This document shows, piece after piece, positions 1 through 5,207 of a stretch of DNA of 5,207 bases. Under the pieces are notes generated by a model. It had not been told where the DNA came from. It ran no database searches and worked only from the letters and a program-made list of their open reading frames with translations. The translations under genes were made by a program, and so were the position numbers. The DNA is taken from assembly GCA_018903185.1 (NCBI GenBank), contig JAHIQV010000038.1:1-5207 (forward strand). Direction: 5' to 3'. Each line of letters opens with the position of its first letter. The stretch's first letter is position 1. This stretch comes from Gammaproteobacteria bacterium (GTDB lineage Bacteria; Pseudomonadota; Gammaproteobacteria; Burkholderiales; Burkholderiaceae_C).

Positions 1-751
1 CCTCGGCGGCGAGAACGTCATGGCCTTCGTCGCCGAAACCATTGGTGGCGCGACGGCTGGTGTGCTGACACCGGTTCCGGGGTATTTCAAGGGCGTTCGC
101 GAGCTGTGCGACCGCCACGGCATCCTGCTCATCCTCGACGAAGTGATGTGCGGCATGGGCCGCAGCGGCACGCTGCACGCCTGCGAGCAGGAAGGCGTGG
201 TGCCCGACCTGCTGACCATTGCCAAAGGCCTGGGCGGCGGCTACCAGCCGATCGGCGCGGTGCTGGCGCAGGGCCGGCTGGTGGACGCGTTCCGTCAAGG
301 CAGTGGCCTGTTTCAGCATGGCCACACCTACCTGGGCCATGCGGTGGCCTGCGCAGCCGCGTTGGCGGTGCAGCGCGTGATCCAGCGCGATGGCCTGCTG
401 GACCAGGTGAAGTCACGCGGGCAAGCGCTGCAAACCCTGTTGCTGGACGCCTTTGGGGATCATCCGCACGTGGGCGACATCCGCGGGCGCGGCCTCTTCT
501 GGGGCATCGAGCTGGTGGTCGATCGCGGCACGAAACAGTGGTTCGACCCGGCGCGGCGCCTGCACGCGCGCATCAAAAGCGAAGCCATGGCCGAGGGTCT
601 GATGGTCTACCCCATGGGCGGCACGGTGGACGGGCGTTGCGGTGACCACGTGCTGCTGGCCCCACCCTTCATCGCCAGTGAGGCCGAACTGTCCCAGATC
701 GTGAAGCGTCTGCGGGTCAGCGTGGACCGGGCCATTGCCGCGACAGCCTGA
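1..751 (+). CDS. PLP-dependent class III aminotransferase, C-terminal part (5' truncated by window edge)
   Basis: This is a fold-type I, class III aminotransferase that moves an amino group between an amino donor and a keto acid in the cytoplasm. The frame is open from base 2, and the ATG at 20 is internal: the residues before it already fit the family, and about half of a typical 430-460 aa enzyme is missing upstream. Counting that ATG as residue 1, D40 in ILDEV is the Asp that contacts the pyridine nitrogen. K69 in TIAKGLGGG (codon 224-226) is the Schiff-base lysine. T103 in HGHTYLGH is the usual phosphate-contact threonine. RGRGLFWGIEL (about residues 155-165) is the standard C-terminal domain motif. 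The usual E-P motif reads E-T here (residues 6-7). The gene ends in TGA at 749-751 and is followed by a 247-base gap, so it may belong to a separate transcription unit. The amino donor cannot be assigned. Confidence 0.93.
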   Translation, partial: LGGENVMAFVAETIGGATAGVLTPVPGYFKGVRELCDRHGILLILDEVMCGMGRSGTLHACEQEGVVPDLLTIAKGLGGGYQPIGAVLAQGRLVDAFRQGSGLFQHGHTYLGHAVACAAALAVQRVIQRDGLLDQVKSRGQALQTLLLDAFGDHPHVGDIRGRGLFWGIELVVDRGTKQWFDPARRLHARIKSEAMAEGLMVYPMGGTVDGRCGDHVLLAPPFIASEAELSQIVKRLRVSVDRAIAATA

Positions 752-774
752 GGGGTCTTTCCTGCAGAGCTGGC

Positions 775-818
775 TTGATGTATAAGTTTTCTTGCTGAAT
801 CATTACAGATATGAAAAC
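775..818 (+). promoter_or_regulatory. AT-richer patch with imperfect dyad; candidate operator/promoter zone
   Basis: After the aminotransferase stop the base composition becomes clearly AT-richer. TATAAG at 781-786 resembles a -10 box (5 of 6), but I find no convincing -35 box 16-18 bases upstream. GTTTTC (786-791) and GAAAAC (813-818) are exact inverted copies. Inside them CTG (795-797) and CAG (806-808) form a second inverted pair around almost the same centre (about 802). Nested arms like this are common in binding sites for dimeric regulators, and the position suits control of the transporter genes. No regulator gene is visible in the window, so the call rests on symmetry and composition only. 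Confidence 0.28.
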
Positions 819-966
819 CAAGGTGAAACCCGGTCTGACCCTTTGTTGTTGCGGGTTAGCATGGCGTTTTGCAGCAGACCCGCCTGCATGCCCCTGTTGC
901 GCGCTGAGCGGGTCACTCGCTGGCGTTGCCGTTGTCCCCTCACTGGCCTGACCTCACAAGGGTTCC

Positions 967-1002
967 ATGACCATCACGTTCAATCACAAGGAGTCCGCAT
1001 GA
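967..1002 (+). other. Possible 11-codon leader ORF overlapping the TAXI start
   Basis: An ATG at 967 opens a reading frame for the peptide [11 protein letters not shown], ending in TGA at 1000-1002. That stop overlaps the TAXI ATG (999-1001) as ATGA, an arrangement typical of translational coupling. AAGGG (958-962) lies four bases before the ATG, a rather short spacing. The frame spans the Shine-Dalgarno sequence of the TAXI gene, so ribosomes on it would affect that site. It may equally be a chance result of the local duplication, and expression is unproven. Confidence 0.25.
988..993 (+). promoter_or_regulatory. Shine-Dalgarno site of the TAXI gene
   Basis: AAGGAG lies five bases before the ATG at 999. 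It decides the start: the longer frame back to a TTG at 792 has no such site, and only the 999 start puts a secretion signal at the N-terminus. Confidence 0.85.
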
Positions 1003-1985
1003 CCATTTCCCTGAAAACCACCGCTTCCCGCCTCTCGCTTGCTGCCGCCGTGCTGGCGCTGTCGGCCCCTCTGGCCCCCGTTCAGGCGCAGCAGAAATTC
1101 ATGACCATCGGCACCGGTGGCGTGACCGGCGTGTACTACGCCGCGGGCGGTGCCATCTGCCGCCTGGTCAACAAGGACCGCGCCAAGCACGGCTTCCGCT
1201 GCTCGGTGGAGTCCACCGGTGGTTCGGTGGTGAACATCAACACCATCAAGGCGGGCGAGCTCGATTTCGGCGTCTCACAGTCGGATGTGCAGTACAACGC
1301 CTTCAACGGCGCCAAACAGTTCGAGAAAGACGGCAAGCACACCGACCTGCGCGCGGTGTTCTCCATCCACCCCGAGCCCTTCACCGTGTTGTCCCGCAAG
1401 GAAGCCAACATCACCAAGTTTGACGACCTGAAGGGCAAACGCTTCAACGTCGGCAACCCTGGATCGGGCACGCGCGCCGCCATGGACGAATACCTGGCCA
1501 GCAGCGGCGGCAAGATCAGCGACTTCGGCCTGGCCGCCGAGCTCAAGGCCGACGAACACGGTGCCGCCCTGTGCGACAACAAGATCGACGGCTTCTTCTA
1601 CGGCGTGGGTCACCCCAGCGCCAACATCCAGGACCCGATCACCACCTGCGGCGCCAGGTTGGTTCCCATGACCGGCCCGGCGGTGGACAAGCTGGTGGCG
1701 GCCAACAGCTACTACGCCAAGGTCAACATCCCCGGCGGCCTGTACGCCGGTCACCCGAACCCCACGCCCACCTACGGCGTGCTGGCTTCGTTCGTGACCT
1801 CGGCCAAAGTGCCTGACGTGGCGGTGTACGAACTGGTCAAGGCCGTGTTCGAGAACTTCGACGAATTCAAGAAACTGCACCCGGCTTTCGTGGGTCTCGA
1901 TCCCAAGAACATGATCAAGGATGGCCTGTCGGCCCCGCTGCACCCCGGTGCCGTGAAGTATTACAAAGAAAAAGGCTGGATGTAA
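999..1985 (+). CDS. TAXI family TRAP transporter solute-binding protein, periplasmic
   Basis: This 328-residue protein is the extracytoplasmic receptor of a TRAP transporter of the TAXI class. It captures the substrate in the periplasm and hands it to the membrane component encoded next. Residues 1-30 are a Sec-type signal peptide: K6 and R11, then the hydrophobic stretch [12 protein letters not shown], then cleavage after VQA with QQKF as the mature start. Family hallmarks follow: [16 protein letters not shown] (36-51), [21 protein letters not shown] (71-91, in two adjoining parts), the [11 protein letters not shown] ligand-loop motif (149-159), and the [17 protein letters not shown] region (244-260). 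Four cysteines (54, 68, 192, 217) fall in two close pairs and could form disulfides in the periplasm. Length is normal for the family. A good AAGGAG supports the start. Known TAXI ligands include glutamate and related acids, but the ligand here is unknown. Confidence 0.95.
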   Translation: MTISLKTTASRLSLAAAVLALSAPLAPVQAQQKFMTIGTGGVTGVYYAAGGAICRLVNKDRAKHGFRCSVESTGGSVVNINTIKAGELDFGVSQSDVQYNAFNGAKQFEKDGKHTDLRAVFSIHPEPFTVLSRKEANITKFDDLKGKRFNVGNPGSGTRAAMDEYLASSGGKISDFGLAAELKADEHGAALCDNKIDGFFYGVGHPSANIQDPITTCGARLVPMTGPAVDKLVAANSYYAKVNIPGGLYAGHPNPTPTYGVLASFVTSAKVPDVAVYELVKAVFENFDEFKKLHPAFVGLDPKNMIKDGLSAPLHPGAVKYYKEKGWM

Positions 1986-1986
1986 G

Positions 1987-2016
1987 GTCCGGCTGACTGC
2001 CGAGGTCCTGCCGGAC
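1987..2016 (+). other. Hairpin just after the TAXI stop codon
   Basis: GTCCGGC (1987-1993) pairs perfectly with GCCGGAC (2010-2016) around a 16-base loop, starting one base after the TAA stop. It has no T-tract and sits ten bases before the terminator. A stem here could protect the 3' end of the TAXI message from exonucleases, which is an inference. Confidence 0.4.
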
Positions 2017-2025
2017 TGACGCCGC

Positions 2026-2055
2026 AAAAAAGCTCTGACTCGTCAGGGCTTTTTT
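2026..2055 (+). terminator. Rho-independent-type terminator between binding-protein and permease genes
   Basis: AGCTCTGAC (2031-2039) pairs with GTCAGGGCT (2042-2050), with one G-T wobble. The innermost pair probably opens to give a small loop. The stem is flanked by six A on the left (2026-2031) and six T on the right (2050-2055), so the outer A-T pairs extend the stem and the T run serves as the release tract. The symmetry means it could work on either strand. It lies between two genes whose products must act together, so it probably ends only part of the transcription and keeps permease levels below those of the binding protein. Confidence 0.85.
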
Positions 2056-2092
2056 GTTGGTCTCTCTTCAAAACCACAACACACCGATCTGC

Positions 2093-4669
2093 ATGAAAAC
2101 CCACACCGCACCCGAAGTCGACGTCAACCAGCTGGTTGCCGACAACGACACCGGCGGTCGCGAACCCGGTCCCTGGATGCGCCGCATGCTGCTGGCCGTC
2201 GCGCTGGCCTGGTCGTTGTTCCAGCTCTGGATCGCCTCGCCGCTGCCGTTCAGCCTGGGCATTCTGGTGTTCAACGACACCGAAACCCGCGCCATCCACC
2301 TCGCCTTTGCGGTGTTCCTGTCGTACATGGCGTACCCGGCGTTCAGGCGCTCGCCGCGCGCCTATGTGCCGGTCACGGACTGGGTTTTCGCCCTGGTCGG
2401 CACCTTCTGTGCTGCCTACCTGTTCCTGTTCTACAAGGAACTGGCCACCCGGCCCGGCCAGCCGACACCGATGGACGTCTACACCGGCGCGGTCGGTATC
2501 GTGTTGCTGCTTGAAGCGACCCGGCGCGTGCTGGGCCTGCCCATGGTGATCGTGGCGCTGGTGTTTCTGGGCTACACCTTTGGCGGGCCGTACATGCCCG
2601 ACATGATTGCCCACCGCGGCTTCTCGCTCAACCGTGCCATGAGCCACCAGTGGCTGACCACCGAAGGCGTGTTCGGTGTTGCGCTGGGTGTGTCCAGCGG
2701 TTTCATTTTCCTGTTCGTGCTGTTTGGCTCGCTGCTCGACAAGGCGGGTGCCGGCAACTACTTCATCAAATCAGCCTTTGCGCTGCTGGGCCACATGCGC
2801 GGTGGTCCGGCCAAGGCGGCGGTGCTGTCTTCGGCGGCCACCGGCATCATTTCCGGCTCGTCGATCGCCAACGTGGTGACCACCGGCACCTTCACCATCC
2901 CGCTCATGAAGCGGGTCGGCTACCGACCCGACCAGGCAGGCGCGGTCGAGGTGTCGAGCTCGGTGAACGGCCAGATCATGCCGCCGGTGATGGGCGCGGC
3001 CGCCTTCCTGATGGTGGAGTACGTCGGCATTCCCTACATCGAGGTGATGAAGCACGCCTTCCTGCCGGCCATCATCTCGTACATCGCACTGCTCTACATC
3101 GTGCACCTGGAGGCCCTCAAGGCCAACATGGTCGGCCTGCCGCGCCGCGGCACGGCCACGGCCGGCCAGCGGCTGATGTCGTTCGCCATGACCGTGGCCG
3201 GTTTCATCGTGCTCTCCGGCGCGGTGTACTGGGGCATTGGCTGGATCAAGACCGCCATGGGCGATGCCGCCATCTGGGTGGTCGGTGCCGGTCTGCTCGC
3301 CAGCTATGTCGGCCTGCTCTGGTTTGGCGCCAGACAGCCCGCCCTGGAGCTGGACGATCCGAACGCGCCCGTGTTCGAACTGCCCGAAACCGGACCCACC
3401 GTGAAGTCCGGCCTGCACTACCTGCTGGCGGTGGTGGTGCTGATCTGGTGCCTGATGGTCGAGCAGATGTCGCCAGGCCTGTCCGCCTTCTGGGCCACGC
3501 TCTTCATGATCTTCGTCATGGTCACGCAGAAGCCGATCATCGCGGCGTTTCGCGGGCACGGTGGCCTGGGCGCTGCCACCCGGCAGGGTTTTGCCGACCT
3601 GGTGGATGGTCTGGCCACGGGTGCGCGCAACATGATCGGCATCGGCGTGGCCACCGCGGCGGCCGGCATCATCGTGGGCACGGTGTCGCTCACCGGTGTC
3701 GGTCTGGTCATGACCGAACTGGTGGAGCTGCTCTCGGGCGGCAACCTCATGCTCATGCTGGTGCTGGTGGCGCTCATCAGCCTGATCCTGGGCATGGGGC
3801 TGCCGACCACGGCCAACTACATCGTGGTGTCCACGCTGATGGCGCCGGTGGTGGTGGAGCTGGGCGCGCAGAGTGGCCTGATCGTGCCCCTGATCGCAGT
3901 GCACATGTTCGTTTTCTATTTCGGCCTCATGGCCGACGTGACGCCGCCGGTGGGTCTGGCCTCGTTTGCCGCGGCGGCGATTGCGCGCGCCGACCCCATC
4001 AAGACCGGCATCACCGCCTTCTACTACAGCATGCGCACGGCCATCCTGCCGTTCCTGTTCATCTTCAACACCCAGTTGCTGTTGATCGGGCTGTCCGGCC
4101 CCCTGCACCTGATCCTCACCGTGGTCAGCGCCACGGTGGCCATGCTGGTGTTTGCAGCAGCCACGCAAGGTTTTTTTCTGGTGAAGTCGCGCTGGTACGA
4201 AACCCTGGCCTTGTTGCTGATCACCTTCACCTTGTTCCGGCCCGGGTTCTGGTGGGACATGCTGTACCCGCCGTTTGACGAGGTGCCCGCGGCCCAGATG
4301 ACATCGCTCATCGAACAAGCCCCTGCCGGCTCGGGCAAGCGGATCTGGATCGAAGGCATGAACATGAACGGCGATGACATCCGCAAAGGCGTGCTGCTGC
4401 CCCTGGGCGAACCCGGCACCGCCCGCGAACGCATGGCCAGCGCGGGATTGACCGTGATGGCGCAGGGCGACGAACTGCTGATTGCTGCCGTGAAGTTTGG
4501 CAGCCCGGCTGAAAAGCTGGGCATGGAGCAGGGTTTCCGCATCGTGTCGGCCGAAGTGCCGGCCGAACGTCCGGCCAAAGAGTGGCTGTACCTGCCCGCA
4601 CTGGCCTTGTTGCTGCTGGTGATGGGGCTGCAACGTGCCCGCCGGCCCCGCGAGGGCCTGCCGGCGTGA
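2093..4669 (+). CDS. TRAP transporter fused membrane protein (DctQ-DctM fusion, TAXI type) with DUF3394-like C-terminus
   Basis: This 858-residue inner-membrane protein is the permease partner of the TAXI receptor, importing substrate by cation symport. The N-terminus (LVADNDTGGR, about 14-23) is typical of these fusions. Residues 30-165 form the small DctQ-like membrane part. Residues 190-690 form the large DctM-like part. Its two inverted-repeat hairpin regions are visible as GIISGSSIANVVTTG (251-265) plus SSVNGQIMPPVMG (289-301), and LGMGLPTTANY (566-576) plus ADVTPPVGLASF (614-625). A helix after KSRWYE (698-703) leads to a soluble stretch (about 725-830) resembling DUF3394, with a PDZ-like FGSPAEKLGMEQGF (802-815), then a last helix (about 832-847). 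The ATG at 2093 was chosen because the frame above it runs into the terminator; no clear Shine-Dalgarno precedes it. Its stop overlaps the next gene. Seven T at 4171-4177 mark the junction with the C-terminal part. Confidence 0.95.
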   Translation: MKTHTAPEVDVNQLVADNDTGGREPGPWMRRMLLAVALAWSLFQLWIASPLPFSLGILVFNDTETRAIHLAFAVFLSYMAYPAFRRSPRAYVPVTDWVFALVGTFCAAYLFLFYKELATRPGQPTPMDVYTGAVGIVLLLEATRRVLGLPMVIVALVFLGYTFGGPYMPDMIAHRGFSLNRAMSHQWLTTEGVFGVALGVSSGFIFLFVLFGSLLDKAGAGNYFIKSAFALLGHMRGGPAKAAVLSSAATGIISGSSIANVVTTGTFTIPLMKRVGYRPDQAGAVEVSSSVNGQIMPPVMGAAAFLMVEYVGIPYIEVMKHAFLPAIISYIALLYIVHLEALKANMVGLPRRGTATAGQRLMSFAMTVAGFIVLSGAVYWGIGWIKTAMGDAAIWVVGAGLLASYVGLLWFGARQPALELDDPNAPVFELPETGPTVKSGLHYLLAVVVLIWCLMVEQMSPGLSAFWATLFMIFVMVTQKPIIAAFRGHGGLGAATRQGFADLVDGLATGARNMIGIGVATAAAGIIVGTVSLTGVGLVMTELVELLSGGNLMLMLVLVALISLILGMGLPTTANYIVVSTLMAPVVVELGAQSGLIVPLIAVHMFVFYFGLMADVTPPVGLASFAAAAIARADPIKTGITAFYYSMRTAILPFLFIFNTQLLLIGLSGPLHLILTVVSATVAMLVFAAATQGFFLVKSRWYETLALLLITFTLFRPGFWWDMLYPPFDEVPAAQMTSLIEQAPAGSGKRIWIEGMNMNGDDIRKGVLLPLGEPGTARERMASAGLTVMAQGDELLIAAVKFGSPAEKLGMEQGFRIVSAEVPAERPAKEWLYLPALALLLLVMGLQRARRPREGLPA

Positions 4670-5207
4670 CGCGCATCGCGCTCATCCACGCGCTGGCGCA
4701 TTCGGTAGCGCCGATCAACGACGAGCTGCAGAACGTCTGGCCTGAGGCGGTGCGCATGAACTTGCTGGACGACAGCCTGTCGGCCGACCTGGCCCACAGC
4801 GGGCAGGGACTGGACGCAGCGATGCACCAGCGTTTCGAGTCGCTCGCCGCCTACGCCGAAGGCACGGGCGCGCAGGCCATCCTGTTCACCTGCTCGGCAT
4901 TCGGGCCCTGCATCGAAGCGGTGGCGCTGCGCCGGCCGCACATGCCGGTGCTCAAGCCCAACGAGGCCATGGTGGCCGAAGCGGTGGCGCTGGGCGGTCG
5001 GGTCGGGCTGATCGCTTCGTTTGCGCCGACGCTGGCGTCCATGCCTCCCGAGTTCCCGCCCGGCACTGACCTGCGCGCCGAGCTCGCTGCCGGTGCGATG
5101 GAGTCTTTAGACCGGGGCGACACGGCTGCCCACGACGCCGGTGTGGTGCAGGCGGCCGAGGCGCTGGCCCGACAAGGCTGCACCGTGATCGCCCTGGCGC
5201 AGTTCAG
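4666..5207 (+). CDS. Asp/Glu racemase superfamily protein, N-terminal part (runs off right edge)
   Basis: The GTG at 4666 overlaps the permease TGA as GTGA, and GAGGG (4652-4656) lies nine bases upstream. From this start 180 codons are open to the window end. The protein is a cytoplasmic member of the Asp/Glu racemase superfamily, which covers racemases, hydantoin racemase, maleate isomerase and arylmalonate decarboxylase. Visible marks are MTRIALIHAL at the N-terminus, RMNLLDDSLSADL (30-42), ILFTCSAFGPC (72-82) with C76 at the first catalytic cysteine position, PVLKPNEAM (94-102), and GLIASFAPTLASMP (114-127). In classical racemases the second cysteine sits in an LGCTH-like motif near residue 180-190; here the matching text reads IALAQF (175-180), with Gln where Cys is expected. 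So the reaction may not be a two-cysteine racemization. Translational coupling with the permease suggests it acts on the imported compound. Some relatives are named only as racemase family or, doubtfully, arylsulfatase. Confidence 0.88.
   Translation, partial: MTRIALIHALAHSVAPINDELQNVWPEAVRMNLLDDSLSADLAHSGQGLDAAMHQRFESLAAYAEGTGAQAILFTCSAFGPCIEAVALRRPHMPVLKPNEAMVAEAVALGGRVGLIASFAPTLASMPPEFPPGTDLRAELAAGAMESLDRGDTAAHDAGVVQAAEALARQGCTVIALAQF

Larger units (their letters stand above)
752..998 (+). other. 247-base leader between aminotransferase and TAXI gene
   Basis: This stretch contains no convincing protein gene. The frame upstream of the TAXI start is open back to a TTG at 792, but its translation is Cys- and Arg-rich, resembles no secretion signal, and has no ribosome binding site. 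The region holds the AT-richer dyad (775-818). It also holds four alternating complementary segments: AACCCG 827-832, GCGGGTT 851-857, GACCCGC 877-883 and GCGGGTC 908-914. Near its end lies a small reading frame at 967-1002. No U-tract terminator is seen after any of the possible hairpins. Confidence 0.5.
954..1006 (+). repeat. Imperfect direct repeat of the translation start region
   Basis: Bases 954-974 and 984-1006 are near copies, set 30 bases apart. Both begin TCACAAGG, continue with a short TCC-containing stretch, and end in ATGACCAT. The second copy carries the real AAGGAG site and the TAXI start at 999. The first carries a weaker AAGGG and an ATG at 967. The copies differ mainly by two extra bases and an A/G change that improves the Shine-Dalgarno sequence in the second. 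Confidence 0.6.

Noticed and set aside
792..998. N-terminal extension of the TAXI protein from TTG at 792
   Set aside because: The extra 69 residues are Cys- and Arg-rich, would bury the signal peptide, and lack a ribosome binding site. The ATG at 999 has a good AAGGAG and gives a proper signal sequence.
1275..2027. A 250-codon minus-strand frame over the TAXI gene
   Set aside because: It is Val/His/Gly-rich, opposite a certain gene, without ribosome site or family features.
2054..2092. Permease start at TTG 2054
   Set aside because: This TTG overlaps the terminator T-tract, so RNA made there would be part of the hairpin. The added 13 residues do not match the family, while the ATG at 2093 gives the usual N-terminus.
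277..3770. Several GCTGGTGG octamers resembling the E. coli Chi site (277, 511, 1691, 3763)
   Set aside because: They arise from common codon pairs in GC-rich genes, and the Chi sequence of this organism is not known.
2650..4278. A 542-codon + strand frame overlapping the permease
   Set aside because: Its product is Arg/His/Gly-rich without hydrophobic or domain structure, while the overlapping permease frame has clear family motifs throughout.
2771..4633. A 620-codon open frame on the minus strand
   Set aside because: It lies wholly inside the permease gene, and its translation is rich in His, Gln, Gly and Arg with no domain. It arises from the permease's GC-rich third positions read in reverse.
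1..5207. Search by eye for tRNA, rRNA, CRISPR repeats, insertion-sequence ends or transposase genes
   Set aside because: None was seen. The only direct repeat of note is the short one at 954-1006.

Overview
The window is GC-rich throughout, with strong G/C preference at third codon positions. Its gene content and protein character fit a beta-proteobacterium, most likely Burkholderiales and perhaps Comamonadaceae. That placement is inferred from composition and protein style, not from a marker gene. All real genes lie on the + strand and read in one direction.

Layout: (1) positions 1-751 hold the C-terminal part of a PLP-dependent class III aminotransferase; its start lies upstream of the window. 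(2) Positions 752-998 are a 247-base leader with an AT-richer patch, a possible operator dyad, several mutually complementary short segments, and an 11-codon reading frame whose stop overlaps the next start. (3) Positions 999-1985 encode a secreted TAXI-type substrate-binding protein of a TRAP transporter (328 aa). (4) Positions 1986-2092 hold a hairpin followed by a strong Rho-independent-type terminator. (5) Positions 2093-4669 encode the matching fused TRAP membrane protein (858 aa; DctQ-like part, DctM-like part and a C-terminal DUF3394-type extension). (6) Positions 4666-5207 hold the first 180 codons of an Asp/Glu-racemase-superfamily enzyme. Its GTG start overlaps the permease stop, and it runs off the right edge.

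Together this looks like an uptake-and-catabolism locus. The TAXI protein would bind a small, probably carboxylated compound in the periplasm, and the fused permease would bring it in with a cation gradient. The racemase/isomerase-like enzyme and perhaps the aminotransferase would then act on it in the cytoplasm. The substrate cannot be read from the sequence.

No RNA gene, mobile element, CRISPR array or phage gene is visible. The families are known ones. The points most worth a second look are regulatory (the internal terminator, and the duplicated start region with its overlapping mini-ORF) and enzymatic (the racemase-family protein appears to lack the second catalytic cysteine). I did not find evidence for a wholly new system.
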